Notes: generated by a model not told the origin, from the sequence alone. A stretch of 46,213 bases of DNA from Bacteroidales bacterium (GCA_017961175.1 JAGCXV010000026.1:1-46213), one strand, 5' to 3'; shown: positions 8,190 through 16,610, counted from the first letter of the stretch. Made by a program: numbers and translations.

Positions 8190-8843
8190 CTAAATCTTCT
8201 CGCCGTAGGCAAGGTCTCCTGCATCTCCCAGACCAGGGATGATGTAGGCTTTGTTTGTAAGTTCCTCGTCAACCGCTCCGATCCACAGAGTTACCCTCTT
8301 GTGAGGCAGCTGCTTTGAAAGATATCTCAGGGCGGCCTCGCTGCAGATGGATGCTATGATGTGGGTGTGGATAGGCTCTCCCTCATCGATGAGCTTGTTG
8401 TAAGCCAGCATCAGGGAGCTTCCGGTTGCAATCATGCAGTCCGTTATTATCAGCACCTTGCCTTCCATCGGAGGACGGCTCATATATTCCATCTGGATCA
8501 CGAACTTGTTGTCGTTTCCGTATTTGCGGTAGGCCGCTATGAATGAATTCTCCGCCTTGTCAAAAACTTCCAGCACCCCGTTGTGAAGGGTGAGTCCGGC
8601 TCTCATTATGGAAGAAATCACCACCTTGTCTTCCAGGGTCTTGCACTGTGCGATGCCGAGCGGAGTTGCTATCTCCGTGTCTTTGTAGTTGAGGGTCTTG
8701 CTTATCTCCATTGCGGCATACATTCCGATCCTTTCCATATTGCGGCGGAAACGCATGCTGTCCTTCTGGATTTTCTTGTCCCTGAGTTCTGCCAGATACT
8801 GGCAAACGATGGAGTTCTTCTCGCAGAGATTGACGATTTTCAT
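8190..8843 (-). CDS. upp: Uracil phosphoribosyltransferase
   Basis: 217 residues, normal for the family. It converts uracil and PRPP to UMP in pyrimidine salvage. The PRPP loop is 'VLIITDCMIATGSSL', and the C-terminal uracil-binding segment 'IIPGLGDAGDLAYG' is present. 'ISSIMRAGLTLHNGV' is the conserved upstream block. It is a single gene with its own -7 box and its own terminator. Confidence 0.93.
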   Translation of the reverse strand: MKIVNLCEKNSIVCQYLAELRDKKIQKDSMRFRRNMERIGMYAAMEISKTLNYKDTEIATPLGIAQCKTLEDKVVISSIMRAGLTLHNGVLEVFDKAENSFIAAYRKYGNDNKFVIQMEYMSRPPMEGKVLIITDCMIATGSSLMLAYNKLIDEGEPIHTHIIASICSEAALRYLSKQLPHKRVTLWIGAVDEELTNKAYIIPGLGDAGDLAYGEKI

Positions 8844-8867
8844 AACATGTTTTGTTTTTGATTAAAG

Positions 8868-8875
8868 CAAAGATA
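8868..8875 (-). promoter_or_regulatory. -7 box of the upp promoter
   Basis: Minus-strand TAtcTTTG, 24 nt upstream of the upp start codon. Confidence 0.55.
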
Positions 8876-8883
8876 AACAAAAT

Positions 8884-9576
8884 CTACAATGCGCCGTCGT
8901 CAGAAAATGAGAAATAACTGTTTCCGGCTATGATTAAGTGATCCATAAGGCATATATCGCAGGCCTTGGCGGCTTCCTTGAGCCTCTGGGTCTGTATTAT
9001 GTCTTCCTTGCCGGGGGTGCGGTTGCCGCTGGGATGGTTATGGACCAGGATGATGGAACTGGCAAGCTTCCCCATGGCTTTCTTGAGAATCATCTTAGTG
9101 TCCATTACGGTGGAACCGAGGCCTCCGCTGGAGAGTTTCTCCTGAGCTATGAGGCGGTTGCCGCGATTCAGGTACATTATCCAGCACTCCTCGTGGGTAA
9201 GGTCCTTGAGCATAGGGGAGATTGTCTGGGCTGCCGCTGCAGAGGAGTAGATTTGCGGAAGGGGAAGAGCCGACTGCATCTGGTAGCGCCTGGAGATCTC
9301 GAACACGGCCATCAGCTTTACGGCCTTGCCCGTTCCGATGCCGGGGAATCCGCGGAAATCTTCTTCCGTAAAGCGGGAAAGCCGGGAAAGGTCGTTGGAG
9401 GCGGCGTCCAGAATCTCCCTGGAAAGTTCCACGGCGTTCTTTTCAGGGGTTCCGCTGGAAATGATGATTGCAATGAGTTCTTCCGTGCTGAGGGCCTGGG
9501 GGCCTTTCTGCAGGAATTTTTCCCGGGGCCTTTGGGCAAGGTCCCAGCTTGTGATCTTAGACAGGTTCTTTTTCAT
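8884..9576 (-). CDS. radC: RadC family JAB-domain protein
   Basis: 230 residues from MKKNLSKITSWD. N-terminal HhH-like part ('PQALSTEELIAIIISSGT', 'FRGFPGIGTGKAVKLMAVFE') and a C-terminal JAB1/MPN domain with the metal motif 'HNHPSGNRTPGKED' (HxHPSGx8D). RadC was named for DNA repair, but its biochemical role is unsettled. The longer frame from 9630 is rejected because it would translate through the rpsT terminator hairpin at 9591-9617. Confidence 0.9.
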   Translation of the reverse strand: MKKNLSKITSWDLAQRPREKFLQKGPQALSTEELIAIIISSGTPEKNAVELSREILDAASNDLSRLSRFTEEDFRGFPGIGTGKAVKLMAVFEISRRYQMQSALPLPQIYSSAAAAQTISPMLKDLTHEECWIMYLNRGNRLIAQEKLSSGGLGSTVMDTKMILKKAMGKLASSIILVHNHPSGNRTPGKEDIIQTQRLKEAAKACDICLMDHLIIAGNSYFSFSDDGAL

Positions 9577-9590
9577 GGCATTATAAATAA

Positions 9591-9617
9591 AAAACTTCCC
9601 GAAAGTCGGGAAGTTTT
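9591..9617 (-). terminator. Intrinsic terminator after rpsT
   Basis: A 12-bp perfect stem (AAAACTTCCCGA with TCGGGAAGTTTT) and a 3-nt loop. A/T runs on both flanks let it work in either direction. It sits between rpsT and radC and marks the end of the tRNA-Glu-rpsT unit. Confidence 0.8.
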
Positions 9618-9699
9618 TCTGTAACGCCATGCAAAACAGTAAGTTCGCTGCAGTGTGAATCTTAAGAAAGTAAAAAACTTTCAGTTTTTGTACGATTGA

Positions 9700-9966
9700 C
9701 TACTTTGCAGCCTCTTCGAGCTTTGCCACGTGCTTTACAAGACCGCTCTTGAGGTTGGAAGCCTTGTTCTTGTGGATGACACCCTTTGCTGCGAGCTTGT
9801 CCAGCATAGCGGCCATCTTAGGAAGTTTCTCCTCAGCCTCTTTCTTGTCTGTAGTCTCCCTCAAAGCCTTGATGGCGTTGCGGGCAGTCTTTGCATAATA
9901 GTGGTTATGCTCCTTGCGCTTTGCGGTCTGGCGTACGCGCTTTTCTGCACTCTTATGATTTGCCAT
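9700..9966 (-). CDS. rpsT: 30S ribosomal protein S20
   Basis: 88 residues, full length. Typical start 'MANHKSAEKRVRQTAKR' and the helix-rich pattern of S20, which binds 16S rRNA early in 30S assembly. It lies 27 bp downstream of tRNA-Glu on the same strand with no separate -7 box between, so the two appear cotranscribed from the promoter at 10076-10083. Confidence 0.96.
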   Translation of the reverse strand: MANHKSAEKRVRQTAKRKEHNHYYAKTARNAIKALRETTDKKEAEEKLPKMAAMLDKLAAKGVIHKNKASNLKSGLVKHVAKLEEAAK

Positions 9967-9993
9967 AAATAATGTTTTTGTTTTTGAATTCTG

Positions 9994-10065
9994 TAGTCGG
10001 TAGGAGAATCGAACTCCTATTACAAGAATGAAAATCTTGTGTCCTAACCGTTAGACGAACCGACC
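9994..10065 (-). tRNA. tRNA-Glu (anticodon UUC)
   Basis: 72-nt cloverleaf on the minus strand: acceptor GGTCGGT pairs with ACCGACT (first pair G-U), discriminator A. The anticodon arm CAAGA-TTTTCAT-TCTTG gives TTC. The T-arm is AGGAG-TTCGATT-CTCCT. CCA is not encoded. Confidence 0.95.
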
Positions 10066-10075
10066 AATTGGGGCG

Positions 10076-10083
10076 CAAAGATA
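10076..10083 (-). promoter_or_regulatory. -7 box of the tRNA-Glu-rpsT unit
   Basis: Minus-strand TAtcTTTG, 10 nt upstream of the first tRNA base, in the short gap after the DUF4837 gene. Confidence 0.6.
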
Positions 10084-10090
10084 TAAAAAT

Positions 10091-11092
10091 TTATTTATTC
10101 TGAAAATTTTCTGCCCAATCAAATGAATATACTACACTTTCCACCTGGCGGATGAGATTTCTCTTCTTATATCGCGGAGCATAGACAAATCCCTGGATCA
10201 CAAGCAGTTTATTAGGTTCTTTGGAGTAAATTACATGTTCTACGAACGGACCGCCCATATAATCGTTTGCAACCTCCCAAAGTCCGCGGATTTCCACGTA
10301 GCTCTTGTCTTTGTACTTGTAGGAGGTCATCGTAGGGGTGACTGCAGTGGCCGTGGTCATATAGCTGTTAGGGAACATTCCCGGAACATTGTTCTTGAGA
10401 ACCTCGTTTTGCTCGGCGATGACCGTTTCCATAGACGGGAACTGCACTCCGTCGAACGGGATGGTATAGATGAGTATGCCCTGGTTTATATAGGTTTTCT
10501 CGCTGGAAACCCAGATAAAGCCGTCTGCAACCTTCTTTATGGAATATCCCTTAGGGAAATAAGGGGAGCCGCCGAACCTCTCGGCAACCACGCTGCGGAT
10601 GGAGCTTTCCTCGAATTTCTTGGATGAGCGGGCTATCCTTTCCTTCTCGATCTGGTCTATGGCGCTGAAGATGACTTCTCCGTCTGCCTTTACCAGGGAG
10701 TCTGCGATGTGGGCGTCCTTGGCGTCAACGGTTATGACTATCTGAGGCTGTGCCCATACATTCCTCTTTACGAATACGCCGTTTTCCGCAACCTTGTCGC
10801 TGATATTGAAATAGAGAATGTTGCGGTGACCCTTGAAAAGGTCTGAGAAAGCGTTCTCGTTGATGTTGATAAGGGTGAAGGAAGGCTCTCTCTGAGGCAG
10901 CATAGGATAATCCTTGGCCAGGACATCCCTTACGGAAGTTCCCACCTCGGAATCCCAGTTGGTCTTGTCCAGTATGACGATAACCTCTCCGGCCTTGCCG
11001 TTTACGGTTTTCATATATGCGGATTCATCGTCATTTCCGCAGGAGGCAAGGGCGAAAGCCGCAATGGCTAGCAAAAACAAACTTTTACGCAT
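10091..11092 (-). CDS. DUF4837 family lipoprotein
   Basis: 333 residues with a lipoprotein signal peptide and lipobox LASC (Cys18). The mature sequence ('GKAGEVIVILDKTNWDSEVG', 'MLPQREPSFTLINI', later 'GPFVEHVIYSKEPNKLLVIQGFVYAP' in parts) matches what I know of DUF4837, a Bacteroidota-specific envelope family of unknown role. A -7 box lies 20 nt upstream of the start. It is its own unit, between rseP and tRNA-Glu. Confidence 0.8.
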   Translation of the reverse strand: MRKSLFLLAIAAFALASCGNDDESAYMKTVNGKAGEVIVILDKTNWDSEVGTSVRDVLAKDYPMLPQREPSFTLININENAFSDLFKGHRNILYFNISDKVAENGVFVKRNVWAQPQIVITVDAKDAHIADSLVKADGEVIFSAIDQIEKERIARSSKKFEESSIRSVVAERFGGSPYFPKGYSIKKVADGFIWVSSEKTYINQGILIYTIPFDGVQFPSMETVIAEQNEVLKNNVPGMFPNSYMTTATAVTPTMTSYKYKDKSYVEIRGLWEVANDYMGGPFVEHVIYSKEPNKLLVIQGFVYAPRYKKRNLIRQVESVVYSFDWAENFQNK

Positions 11093-11112
11093 AGCAGTAT
11101 CTTTTTACGATA

Positions 11113-11120
11113 CAAAAATA
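11113..11120 (-). promoter_or_regulatory. -7 box of the DUF4837 gene
   Basis: Minus-strand TAttTTTG, 20 nt upstream of the ATG at 11092. Confidence 0.5.
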
Positions 11121-11169
11121 TCATAATCGCCGGCAGAAACACCGCCGGGAATATCAATAAAATATCAAA

Positions 11170-12549
11170 CTATTTAAGCAGGCGGAAGATGTCGTTTCCG
11201 AAGGCCAGTATCATCAGGCCTATCAGAAGTATCATTCCCACGGTCTGGGCAGCGATGAGGAATTTGTCGCTTGGCTTTCTTCCCGTAATCATTTCATACA
11301 GGGTGAAAAGTATGTGACCTCCGTCTAGGGCCGGAATCGGCAGTATGTTCAGCACCGCCAGCATGATGGAAAGGAAGGCTGTAATGCTCCAGAAGGCTCT
11401 CCAGTTCCAGTAGCCAGGGAAGATCTGTCCAATCGCGATGAAGCTTCCCACAGATTTGTAGGCCTTGGTCTTGGGGGTGAATATCAGCTTGAGCTGCTTC
11501 CAGTAGTTGGAAATCTGCTCTCCGGCCTTTTTGATTCCGGCAGGGATTGCCTGAAGGAAAGAGTATTTGCGTTTTGTTATGTTGTAGAACTTGGAAAGGT
11601 CTCCTTCCACGACAATTCCGAAGAATCCCTCAGGGCTTATCTGAAGTGGGATCTGAAGAAGTTCCAGGCTGTCCGCATCTCTCTGGACGGTTGCCATGAC
11701 CTGCCTGCCCGGATGCTCGGAGATGAACTCCAGAACCTCCGTGAACATAAGTGTCCTGCCTTCTGAAAGCAGGGTGGTGTCCTGGGCTGTGCTGTCCTGA
11801 GCCGGAACGTTAAGTGCCAGAAGGCGGTCTCCCTTCATAAGGCCGGCTGAGGCGTTGAGTGAGGTGTCCGGAACTTCTGCAACAACAAACGGGATTCCGT
11901 ACTCGAACAGGTCTGCGCTCTCCAGGATGGCCGGCATATATACCGGATCGATAGCGATTTCCTGGCTCTGGCCCTCCCTTTCCACGGTAGCGGTCTTGGC
12001 CTGGTCCTGGATGAGCTGGAGGCGGAGCTCGTCGAACTTCTCCACCGGCTTGCCGTCAAAGCCTATGACCTTGTCCGCATTGCGGAAACCGATTTCTCGT
12101 CCGAGGCTGTTGGTGGCGATACCTGTGGTAACATCCTCGTTCTTGATGTATTCCTCTCCCCAGGATGCCATAATGCAGGAATAGAGCACAACGGCAAGAA
12201 TCACGTTGAAGAATACTCCACCGAACAGCACGAAGAATCTCTGCCAGGCCGGATGAGAACGGAACTCCCACGGCTGCGGCTCGCTTTTCATCTGCTCCTT
12301 GTCCATTGACTCGTCTATCATTCCCGCAATCTTGCAGTAGCCTCCCAGAGGCAGCCAGCCGATTCCGTATTCGGTATCTGATTTCTTTGGTTTCCAGCGG
12401 AACAGGGCGAATCCGGCATCGAAGAACAGGTAGAATTTCTCTACCTTTATCTTGAACAGGCGGGCAAAGAAATAATGTCCGAATTCGTGTACGAGAACAA
12501 GCAGGCTGAGAGCCAGCACCACTTGCAGTATCTTCATGAAAATTGCCAT
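11170..12549 (-). CDS. rseP: RIP metalloprotease RseP (site-2 protease)
   Basis: 459 residues. Inner-membrane zinc protease that cuts transmembrane substrates such as anti-sigma factors or signal-peptide remnants. HEFGH at residues 21-25 lies in the first membrane helix, and 'LPIPALDGGHILF' near residue 405 supplies the third zinc ligand. Two PDZ-like regions fall between, with 'GIATNSLGREIGFRNADKVIGFDGKPV' (read in parts) as the first. It follows dxr by 2 bp; the dxr-rseP pairing is common in bacteria. Confidence 0.93.
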   Translation of the reverse strand: MAIFMKILQVVLALSLLVLVHEFGHYFFARLFKIKVEKFYLFFDAGFALFRWKPKKSDTEYGIGWLPLGGYCKIAGMIDESMDKEQMKSEPQPWEFRSHPAWQRFFVLFGGVFFNVILAVVLYSCIMASWGEEYIKNEDVTTGIATNSLGREIGFRNADKVIGFDGKPVEKFDELRLQLIQDQAKTATVEREGQSQEIAIDPVYMPAILESADLFEYGIPFVVAEVPDTSLNASAGLMKGDRLLALNVPAQDSTAQDTTLLSEGRTLMFTEVLEFISEHPGRQVMATVQRDADSLELLQIPLQISPEGFFGIVVEGDLSKFYNITKRKYSFLQAIPAGIKKAGEQISNYWKQLKLIFTPKTKAYKSVGSFIAIGQIFPGYWNWRAFWSITAFLSIMLAVLNILPIPALDGGHILFTLYEMITGRKPSDKFLIAAQTVGMILLIGLMILAFGNDIFRLLK

Positions 12550-12551
12550 AG

Positions 12552-13715
12552 TTATCTGATCTGTGTTAATACCTCCTGCGCCCTCTCCTTGGACTGCTTG
12601 TCCGTGGAGAAGATGTCTTCTACCGTAGGAGCGGCGACAAAATTACACTTTTCCAGTGTCTTTTCTATAACCTGAGGTATTTGTGTGAACTTTATTTCTC
12701 CCCTGAGGAAAGATGCCACGGCCACCTCGTTGGCGGCGTTCATCGCGCAAGGGATGTTGCCTCCCTTCTTAAAAGCGCTGTATGCTATTGCAAGGCAAGG
12801 GAATTTCTCAAGGTCCGGGGCAAAGAAGGTGAGCGAACCGAGTTCAGGGAAGCTTATGCGTTTGGTATTCAAATCTATGCGATTCGGATAAGACAGGGCG
12901 TACTGGATAGGGACCCTCATGTCCGGGTAGCCAAGCTGGGCTTTTATGCTTCCGTCGGAGAACTGCACCATTGAGTGGATTATGGACTGCGGATGCACCA
13001 CCACCTCTATCTTGTCTACCGGGATGTTGAACAGCCAGGCGGCTTCCATTATCTCCAGGCCCTTGTTCATCATCGATGCGGAATCGATAGTGACCTTGCT
13101 GCCCATTTTCCAGTTAGGGTGGTTGAGAGCCTGCTCGACGGTTATGTTGTCAAACTCTTTCTTGTCCAGGTGCAGGAACGGGCCGCCGCTTGCGGTGAGA
13201 AGGAGTTTCTCGATAGTTGCCCTTTCTCCCTGAAGGCTCTGGAAGATAGCTGAGTGCTCGCTGTCCACCGGAATCAGAGGGCTTGAGCATTCGCGGCTGA
13301 GGCGGCTGATTATGCTTCCGGCGGCTACCAGGGTTTCCTTGTTGGCAAGGGCGATTACTTTGCCCTTTTTCATCGCTGAGATAGTAGGGGCCAGTCCGGA
13401 AAATCCCACCATAGCTGCCAGGACTATGTCCACATTGCTTCCTCCGGCAAGGTCTCCGGCACTTTCCACTCCCGCAAATACCTTTATGTCCAAAGGCTCA
13501 AGGGCATCCTTTACCTCCTTGTACTTGTCCTTGTGGCAGATGACCACGGCATTCGGGTTAAACTGCCTGGCCTGCTGGATGAGCAGGGCTGCATTGCTGC
13601 CTGCAGACAGCATCTCCACCTGGAAAAGGTCCTGGTGGCGGGAGATTACATCCAGAGCCTGGGTGCCGATGGATCCTGTGGACCCGAGTATGGCTATCCT
13701 TCTTTTCTGTTCCAT
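12552..13715 (-). CDS. dxr: 1-deoxy-D-xylulose 5-phosphate reductoisomerase
   Basis: 387 residues, full length. Converts DXP to MEP in the non-mevalonate isoprenoid pathway with NADPH and a divalent metal. The NADPH loop is 'ILGSTGSIGTQALDVI' near the N-terminus; 'PVDSEHSAIFQSL' holds the metal-binding Asp and Glu; 'ALNHPNWKMGSKVTIDSA' is the substrate block. It starts 1 bp after the stop of the short membrane protein upstream. Confidence 0.96.
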   Translation of the reverse strand: MEQKRRIAILGSTGSIGTQALDVISRHQDLFQVEMLSAGSNAALLIQQARQFNPNAVVICHKDKYKEVKDALEPLDIKVFAGVESAGDLAGGSNVDIVLAAMVGFSGLAPTISAMKKGKVIALANKETLVAAGSIISRLSRECSSPLIPVDSEHSAIFQSLQGERATIEKLLLTASGGPFLHLDKKEFDNITVEQALNHPNWKMGSKVTIDSASMMNKGLEIMEAAWLFNIPVDKIEVVVHPQSIIHSMVQFSDGSIKAQLGYPDMRVPIQYALSYPNRIDLNTKRISFPELGSLTFFAPDLEKFPCLAIAYSAFKKGGNIPCAMNAANEVAVASFLRGEIKFTQIPQVIEKTLEKCNFVAAPTVEDIFSTDKQSKERAQEVLTQIR

Positions 13716-13716
13716 C

Positions 13717-14019
13717 TTACGGGTTTTCGTTTTGTTTTTCCTGCTGCGGGATCTGGCCCGAGGTTATCGTCTGGATGTCCTGCATCTGCTTTTGCCACTG
13801 GAGGATCTCCTGCTTCAGGGAGTCCAGCATAATGCGGTTCTGCACCATCTCACGCCTTGTCTGCTCGGTAGGATAACCCGGTATGAGCCTTTTGAGCGGA
13901 GTGATGGAGATTATCAGAAAGCTTAACAGGAAAGCGGCCACGGCGCCTATCACAACATATAGCAGAAGGCTCCGCTTGCTTAATTCCAGATGATATTTTC
14001 CAGAGAGCGATTTTAACAT
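13717..14019 (-). CDS. Short membrane-anchored coiled-coil protein, like the N-terminus of an M23 peptidase
   Basis: 100 residues: a cytoplasmic basic end, one membrane helix (about 19-41), then a periplasmic segment 'LIPGYPTEQTRREMVQN' and a helical tail. This matches the N-terminal anchor of Bacteroidales M23 metallopeptidases as I remember them, where a 'LPGY...R.E.VQNALRADSLE' segment precedes the peptidase domain. Here the frame stops before any M23 domain, and dxr begins 1 bp later. It may be a domain-stripped relic or a free-standing partner. Start ATG 14019; a longer frame would cover ruvX on the other strand. Confidence 0.65.
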   Translation of the reverse strand: MLKSLSGKYHLELSKRSLLLYVVIGAVAAFLLSFLIISITPLKRLIPGYPTEQTRREMVQNRIMLDSLKQEILQWQKQMQDIQTITSGQIPQQEKQNENP

Positions 14020-14028
14020 AAATTCATT

Positions 14029-14036
14029 TAACTTTG
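14029..14036 (+). promoter_or_regulatory. -7 box of the ruvX-def unit
   Basis: TAacTTTG, 10 nt upstream of the ruvX ATG at 14047; the leader would be only a few bases long. Confidence 0.5.
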
Positions 14037-14046
14037 CACCCGTCAG

Positions 14047-14499
14047 ATGGAGAGAATTATCGGCATTGATTACGGAAGAAAACGCACCGGGGTTGCCCAA
14101 AGCGATCCTCTCGGAATCTTTGCCTCTGCTCTTGACTTCGTGCCAAGTGCAAAGATAATTGATTATCTGAAAAACTACGCCCGGACGGAAACCATAACCC
14201 TGTTTGTGGTGGGTTATCCCAAGAATCTGGATAACACTCCGAGCGAGAACCTTAAATACGTGGACGCTTTCCTGAAGAACCTCAAGAAGGCCTTCCCCGA
14301 TATTCCTATTGAACTCGAGGATGAAAGATTCACTTCCACTATCGCGCACCGCACAATGATTGAGGGCGGTATGAAAAAGAGCGACAGAAGGGTCAAGGGC
14401 AATGCGGACAAGATCAGCGCGGTGCTGATTCTCCAGTCTTGGCTGGACCGCAAGGCATCGCAGAGCAAGATCACACAGAACACACCAAACACACAATAA
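14047..14499 (+). CDS. ruvX: YqgF/RuvX family RNase H-fold nuclease (pre-16S rRNA processing)
   Basis: 150 residues. RNase H-like fold: 'IIGIDYGRKRTGVAQSD' gives the first catalytic Asp, 'VVGYPKNLD' the central strand, and 'LEDERFTST' the Glu-Arg motif. 'KGNADKISAVLILQSWL' carries the last Asp. Family members act on 16S rRNA 5' maturation and were also annotated as Holliday junction resolvases. A repetitive hydrophilic tail follows. def begins 5 bp after the stop. Confidence 0.9.
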   Translation: MERIIGIDYGRKRTGVAQSDPLGIFASALDFVPSAKIIDYLKNYARTETITLFVVGYPKNLDNTPSENLKYVDAFLKNLKKAFPDIPIELEDERFTSTIAHRTMIEGGMKKSDRRVKGNADKISAVLILQSWLDRKASQSKITQNTPNTQ

Positions 14500-14504
14500 A
14501 GAAT

Positions 14505-15050
14505 ATGATACTCCCGATATATGTTTACGGACAGCCTGTCCTCAGAGAAGTTGCAAAGCCGGTAGACCTCAATATGGAAGGCCTTGACCAGCTCATCAGC
14601 GATATGTACGAAACCATGAAAAACGCCGATGGCGTTGGCATTGCCGCCCCTCAGGTTGGCAAGAGCCTGAGGATCGTAATCGTCGATGGAACAGACCTGA
14701 CAGAAGATTATCCTGAACTCAAGGATTTCAAGAGGATTATGATCAATCCGGAAATCATAGAGAAGAGTGAGGAGACAGCAGAGTATTCAGAGGGTTGCCT
14801 TAGCGTTCCGGACATCAACTGCAGCGTTACCCGTCCAAAACGAATAACCGTAAAGTATATCAACGAGAAAAGGGAAATCGTTACCGAAACTTTCGACGGT
14901 TTCGGTTGCCGTATGGTGGAGCATGAACTGGACCATCTGGAAGGCCATATGTTCATCGACCGCGTATCCCAGATACGAAGGAAACTCATTGGCGGCAAGC
15001 TCCGCAAGCTTGAGACCCGCAACTTCCGCCCGAGATACAAGATCAAATAG
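14505..15050 (+). CDS. def: Peptide deformylase
   Basis: 181 residues from MILPIYVYGQPVL. All three deformylase motifs are present: 'GVGIAAPQVG', 'EGCLSVPD' with the metal-binding Cys, and 'VEHELDHLEG' (HExDH). It removes the N-formyl group from nascent proteins. The start after the ruvX stop is preferred over longer readings into ruvX. Confidence 0.96.
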   Translation: MILPIYVYGQPVLREVAKPVDLNMEGLDQLISDMYETMKNADGVGIAAPQVGKSLRIVIVDGTDLTEDYPELKDFKRIMINPEIIEKSEETAEYSEGCLSVPDINCSVTRPKRITVKYINEKREIVTETFDGFGCRMVEHELDHLEGHMFIDRVSQIRRKLIGGKLRKLETRNFRPRYKIK

Positions 15051-15120
15051 TTGTTTCAAAACAGGTATCATGGTCCAATTTTACGGGACCACTATATCTG
15101 GATATTGTCATAAGATATAA

Positions 15121-15648
15121 TTACGGGTTAACTATTTCTAAATCAAATGATTTAATTTGGATCGTTGATATAAATCCATATCGATATTCCCCGTGAGCAT
15201 AGAATATCGTAGAATCTAATTTTCTGTTCTTAAATTTATTGCGAGTGTTTTCTGAAATGTGTATCCCATATTTTACTCTATGTCCATCTATAGTTAGAAT
15301 GACTCCAGGCAGAGATCCTCTTGCAGAAAACCCATTTCTTGGACCAACGAGATTGATTACTTCTGTACTATAATATTTTGAAGGTGCCTTTGTGAGATAA
15401 ATTATTTCAGTAATTGTGTATAACGAAAAGCATACACAAAAAACAGACAGAGAATAATCAAACAAACGATCACCCCTCATTTTATTTTTGAAGTAAACAT
15501 AAAGTATTGGAAATAGAGAAATAATAGCGATAACAACGAGGAACCATAAGTGATACCTACAAATAGCTAAGTTCCTTGATAGGAAAAAGGAAGCTACAGC
15601 TACCGCTATGGATACATTGATAAAGGATTTTTTCTTTTTTTTACTCAT
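15121..15648 (-). CDS. Small AT-rich membrane protein of unknown function
   Basis: 175 residues from MSKKKKKSF. Three hydrophobic segments, at about 7-23, 34-56 and 66-88, are followed by a soluble C-terminal part with a beta-rich look ('GVILTIDGHRVKYGIHIS', 'STIFYAHGEYRYGF'). I do not recognise the family. Base composition is much more AT-rich than in the genes on both sides, which suggests acquisition. The start codon overlaps the end of the 30-codon tail described at 15641. Confidence 0.6.
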   Translation of the reverse strand: MSKKKKKSFINVSIAVAVASFFLSRNLAICRYHLWFLVVIAIISLFPILYVYFKNKMRGDRLFDYSLSVFCVCFSLYTITEIIYLTKAPSKYYSTEVINLVGPRNGFSARGSLPGVILTIDGHRVKYGIHISENTRNKFKNRKLDSTIFYAHGEYRYGFISTIQIKSFDLEIVNP

Positions 15649-15726
15649 TATTTTCTTCTTCAAGAATTTCCAGAATAGATTTTTTTAAAGCATCTCTATT
15701 CCAAATGAGATATAAGATAAAATAAA
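15641..15726 (-). other. Coding-like tail between the RsiV-like gene and the membrane protein gene
   Basis: In the gap after the RsiV-like stop, one frame reads IIYFILYLIWNRDALKKSIL and continues into an acidic end, stopping at 15641. A hydrophobic helix, a basic amphipathic stretch and an acidic terminus look protein-like. There is no start codon of its own in the gap, and upstream this frame is antisense-free shadow of the RsiV-like gene. It may be the remnant C-terminus of a lost membrane protein or a small coupled peptide with a non-ATG start. Confidence 0.3.
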
Positions 15727-16587
15727 TTATTTCAGCAAGTCCAAAACGGTTGGGGTAAGGTACTTCTCGATTTCGGCGTAAGGAACTACGAATTCCGGGG
15801 CACCGGCTGCGTATGCTGCAATCTCGTATTCCTGGTAGGAGAACATCACTCCGTCCTTTACAAGGCAAGGAGGAATCTGAGGCCTTGCGGCGGAATACTT
15901 GGAGACGGAATTCTCCCAGCAATAATCATAAAGAGTTTCCTCATCGCTGATCTCCCAATATTTCATAAGGCCCTTCTTGATGATTTTGTCAAGGCCTTCG
16001 TCCGTAACGTCTTTAAGGATGAAGAAGTCTCTCATTATCTTGCCGTCAGCCTTGCGGAAAGTTACGCCGTAATGGGTTCTGCCGCCGTGTGCTCCGCCGA
16101 GATAAACATCAAACGTGTACATGAAGGTCACGCATTTGTCGTTTTCAAAGTCTTTCTTAACCTGGATATCGTAGCTCAGGGCAGGAGCCGGAAAGTCTGA
16201 GGTCTTCTCAAATCTTTCCTTGTAGGAATCTCCGTAAAGCTTAACGATTGCCTTGACGTCTTCCATATCTCCCTCATAAACCTTCTCATACTCATTGAGG
16301 AAGGAAAGATGCTCCTTGATCCAGTCTCTTACCGCATTGACAGACACGATGTTCTTGCCGTTGGACTTTGGCCAGTCGATGTCCAGGCTTACCAGTATCT
16401 CAGTGCTGTCCTGGTCTTCAATCGGCTCGTCAAGGGTAAGCATAACCTTGTTTTCATAGTCGTACTTTGCATTCTCGACCTGGAATTCTCCGGTAGCGAA
16501 AGGGTCGTTGGAAGAAGAGAAATACTTGCATCCCGGGAAAGATGCTGCAACCACCAGGGCGGCAAGAATTGAAATGGTCTTTTTCAT
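15727..16587 (-). CDS. RsiV-like (DUF3298) lipoprotein, copy 2
   Basis: 286 residues with a lipoprotein signal (lipobox FPGC, Cys20). The C-terminal domain has 'GGAHGGRTHYGVTFRKADGKIM' (in parts) and ends with 'YEIAAYAAGAPEFVVPY', the pattern of DUF3298/RsiV domains. In Bacillus the RsiV ectodomain binds lysozyme; here no transmembrane anti-sigma part exists, so the role is open. It is a tandem paralogue of the next upstream gene, 23 bp apart, with the same layout but clearly diverged sequence. Confidence 0.75.
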   Translation of the reverse strand: MKKTISILAALVVAASFPGCKYFSSSNDPFATGEFQVENAKYDYENKVMLTLDEPIEDQDSTEILVSLDIDWPKSNGKNIVSVNAVRDWIKEHLSFLNEYEKVYEGDMEDVKAIVKLYGDSYKERFEKTSDFPAPALSYDIQVKKDFENDKCVTFMYTFDVYLGGAHGGRTHYGVTFRKADGKIMRDFFILKDVTDEGLDKIIKKGLMKYWEISDEETLYDYCWENSVSKYSAARPQIPPCLVKDGVMFSYQEYEIAAYAAGAPEFVVPYAEIEKYLTPTVLDLLK

Positions 16588-16610
16588 ATCTGTAATGTTT
16601 TTGTTTCCGG

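Noticed and set aside
13717-14496. A 259-codon minus-strand frame reaching across ruvX
   Set aside because: The upstream two thirds are antisense to ruvX, which has a full set of family motifs; only the part from ATG 14019 looks like protein.
15071-15091. TGGTCC/GGACCA hairpin after def
   Set aside because: Six base pairs with a 9-nt loop and no T-run; it might be chance.
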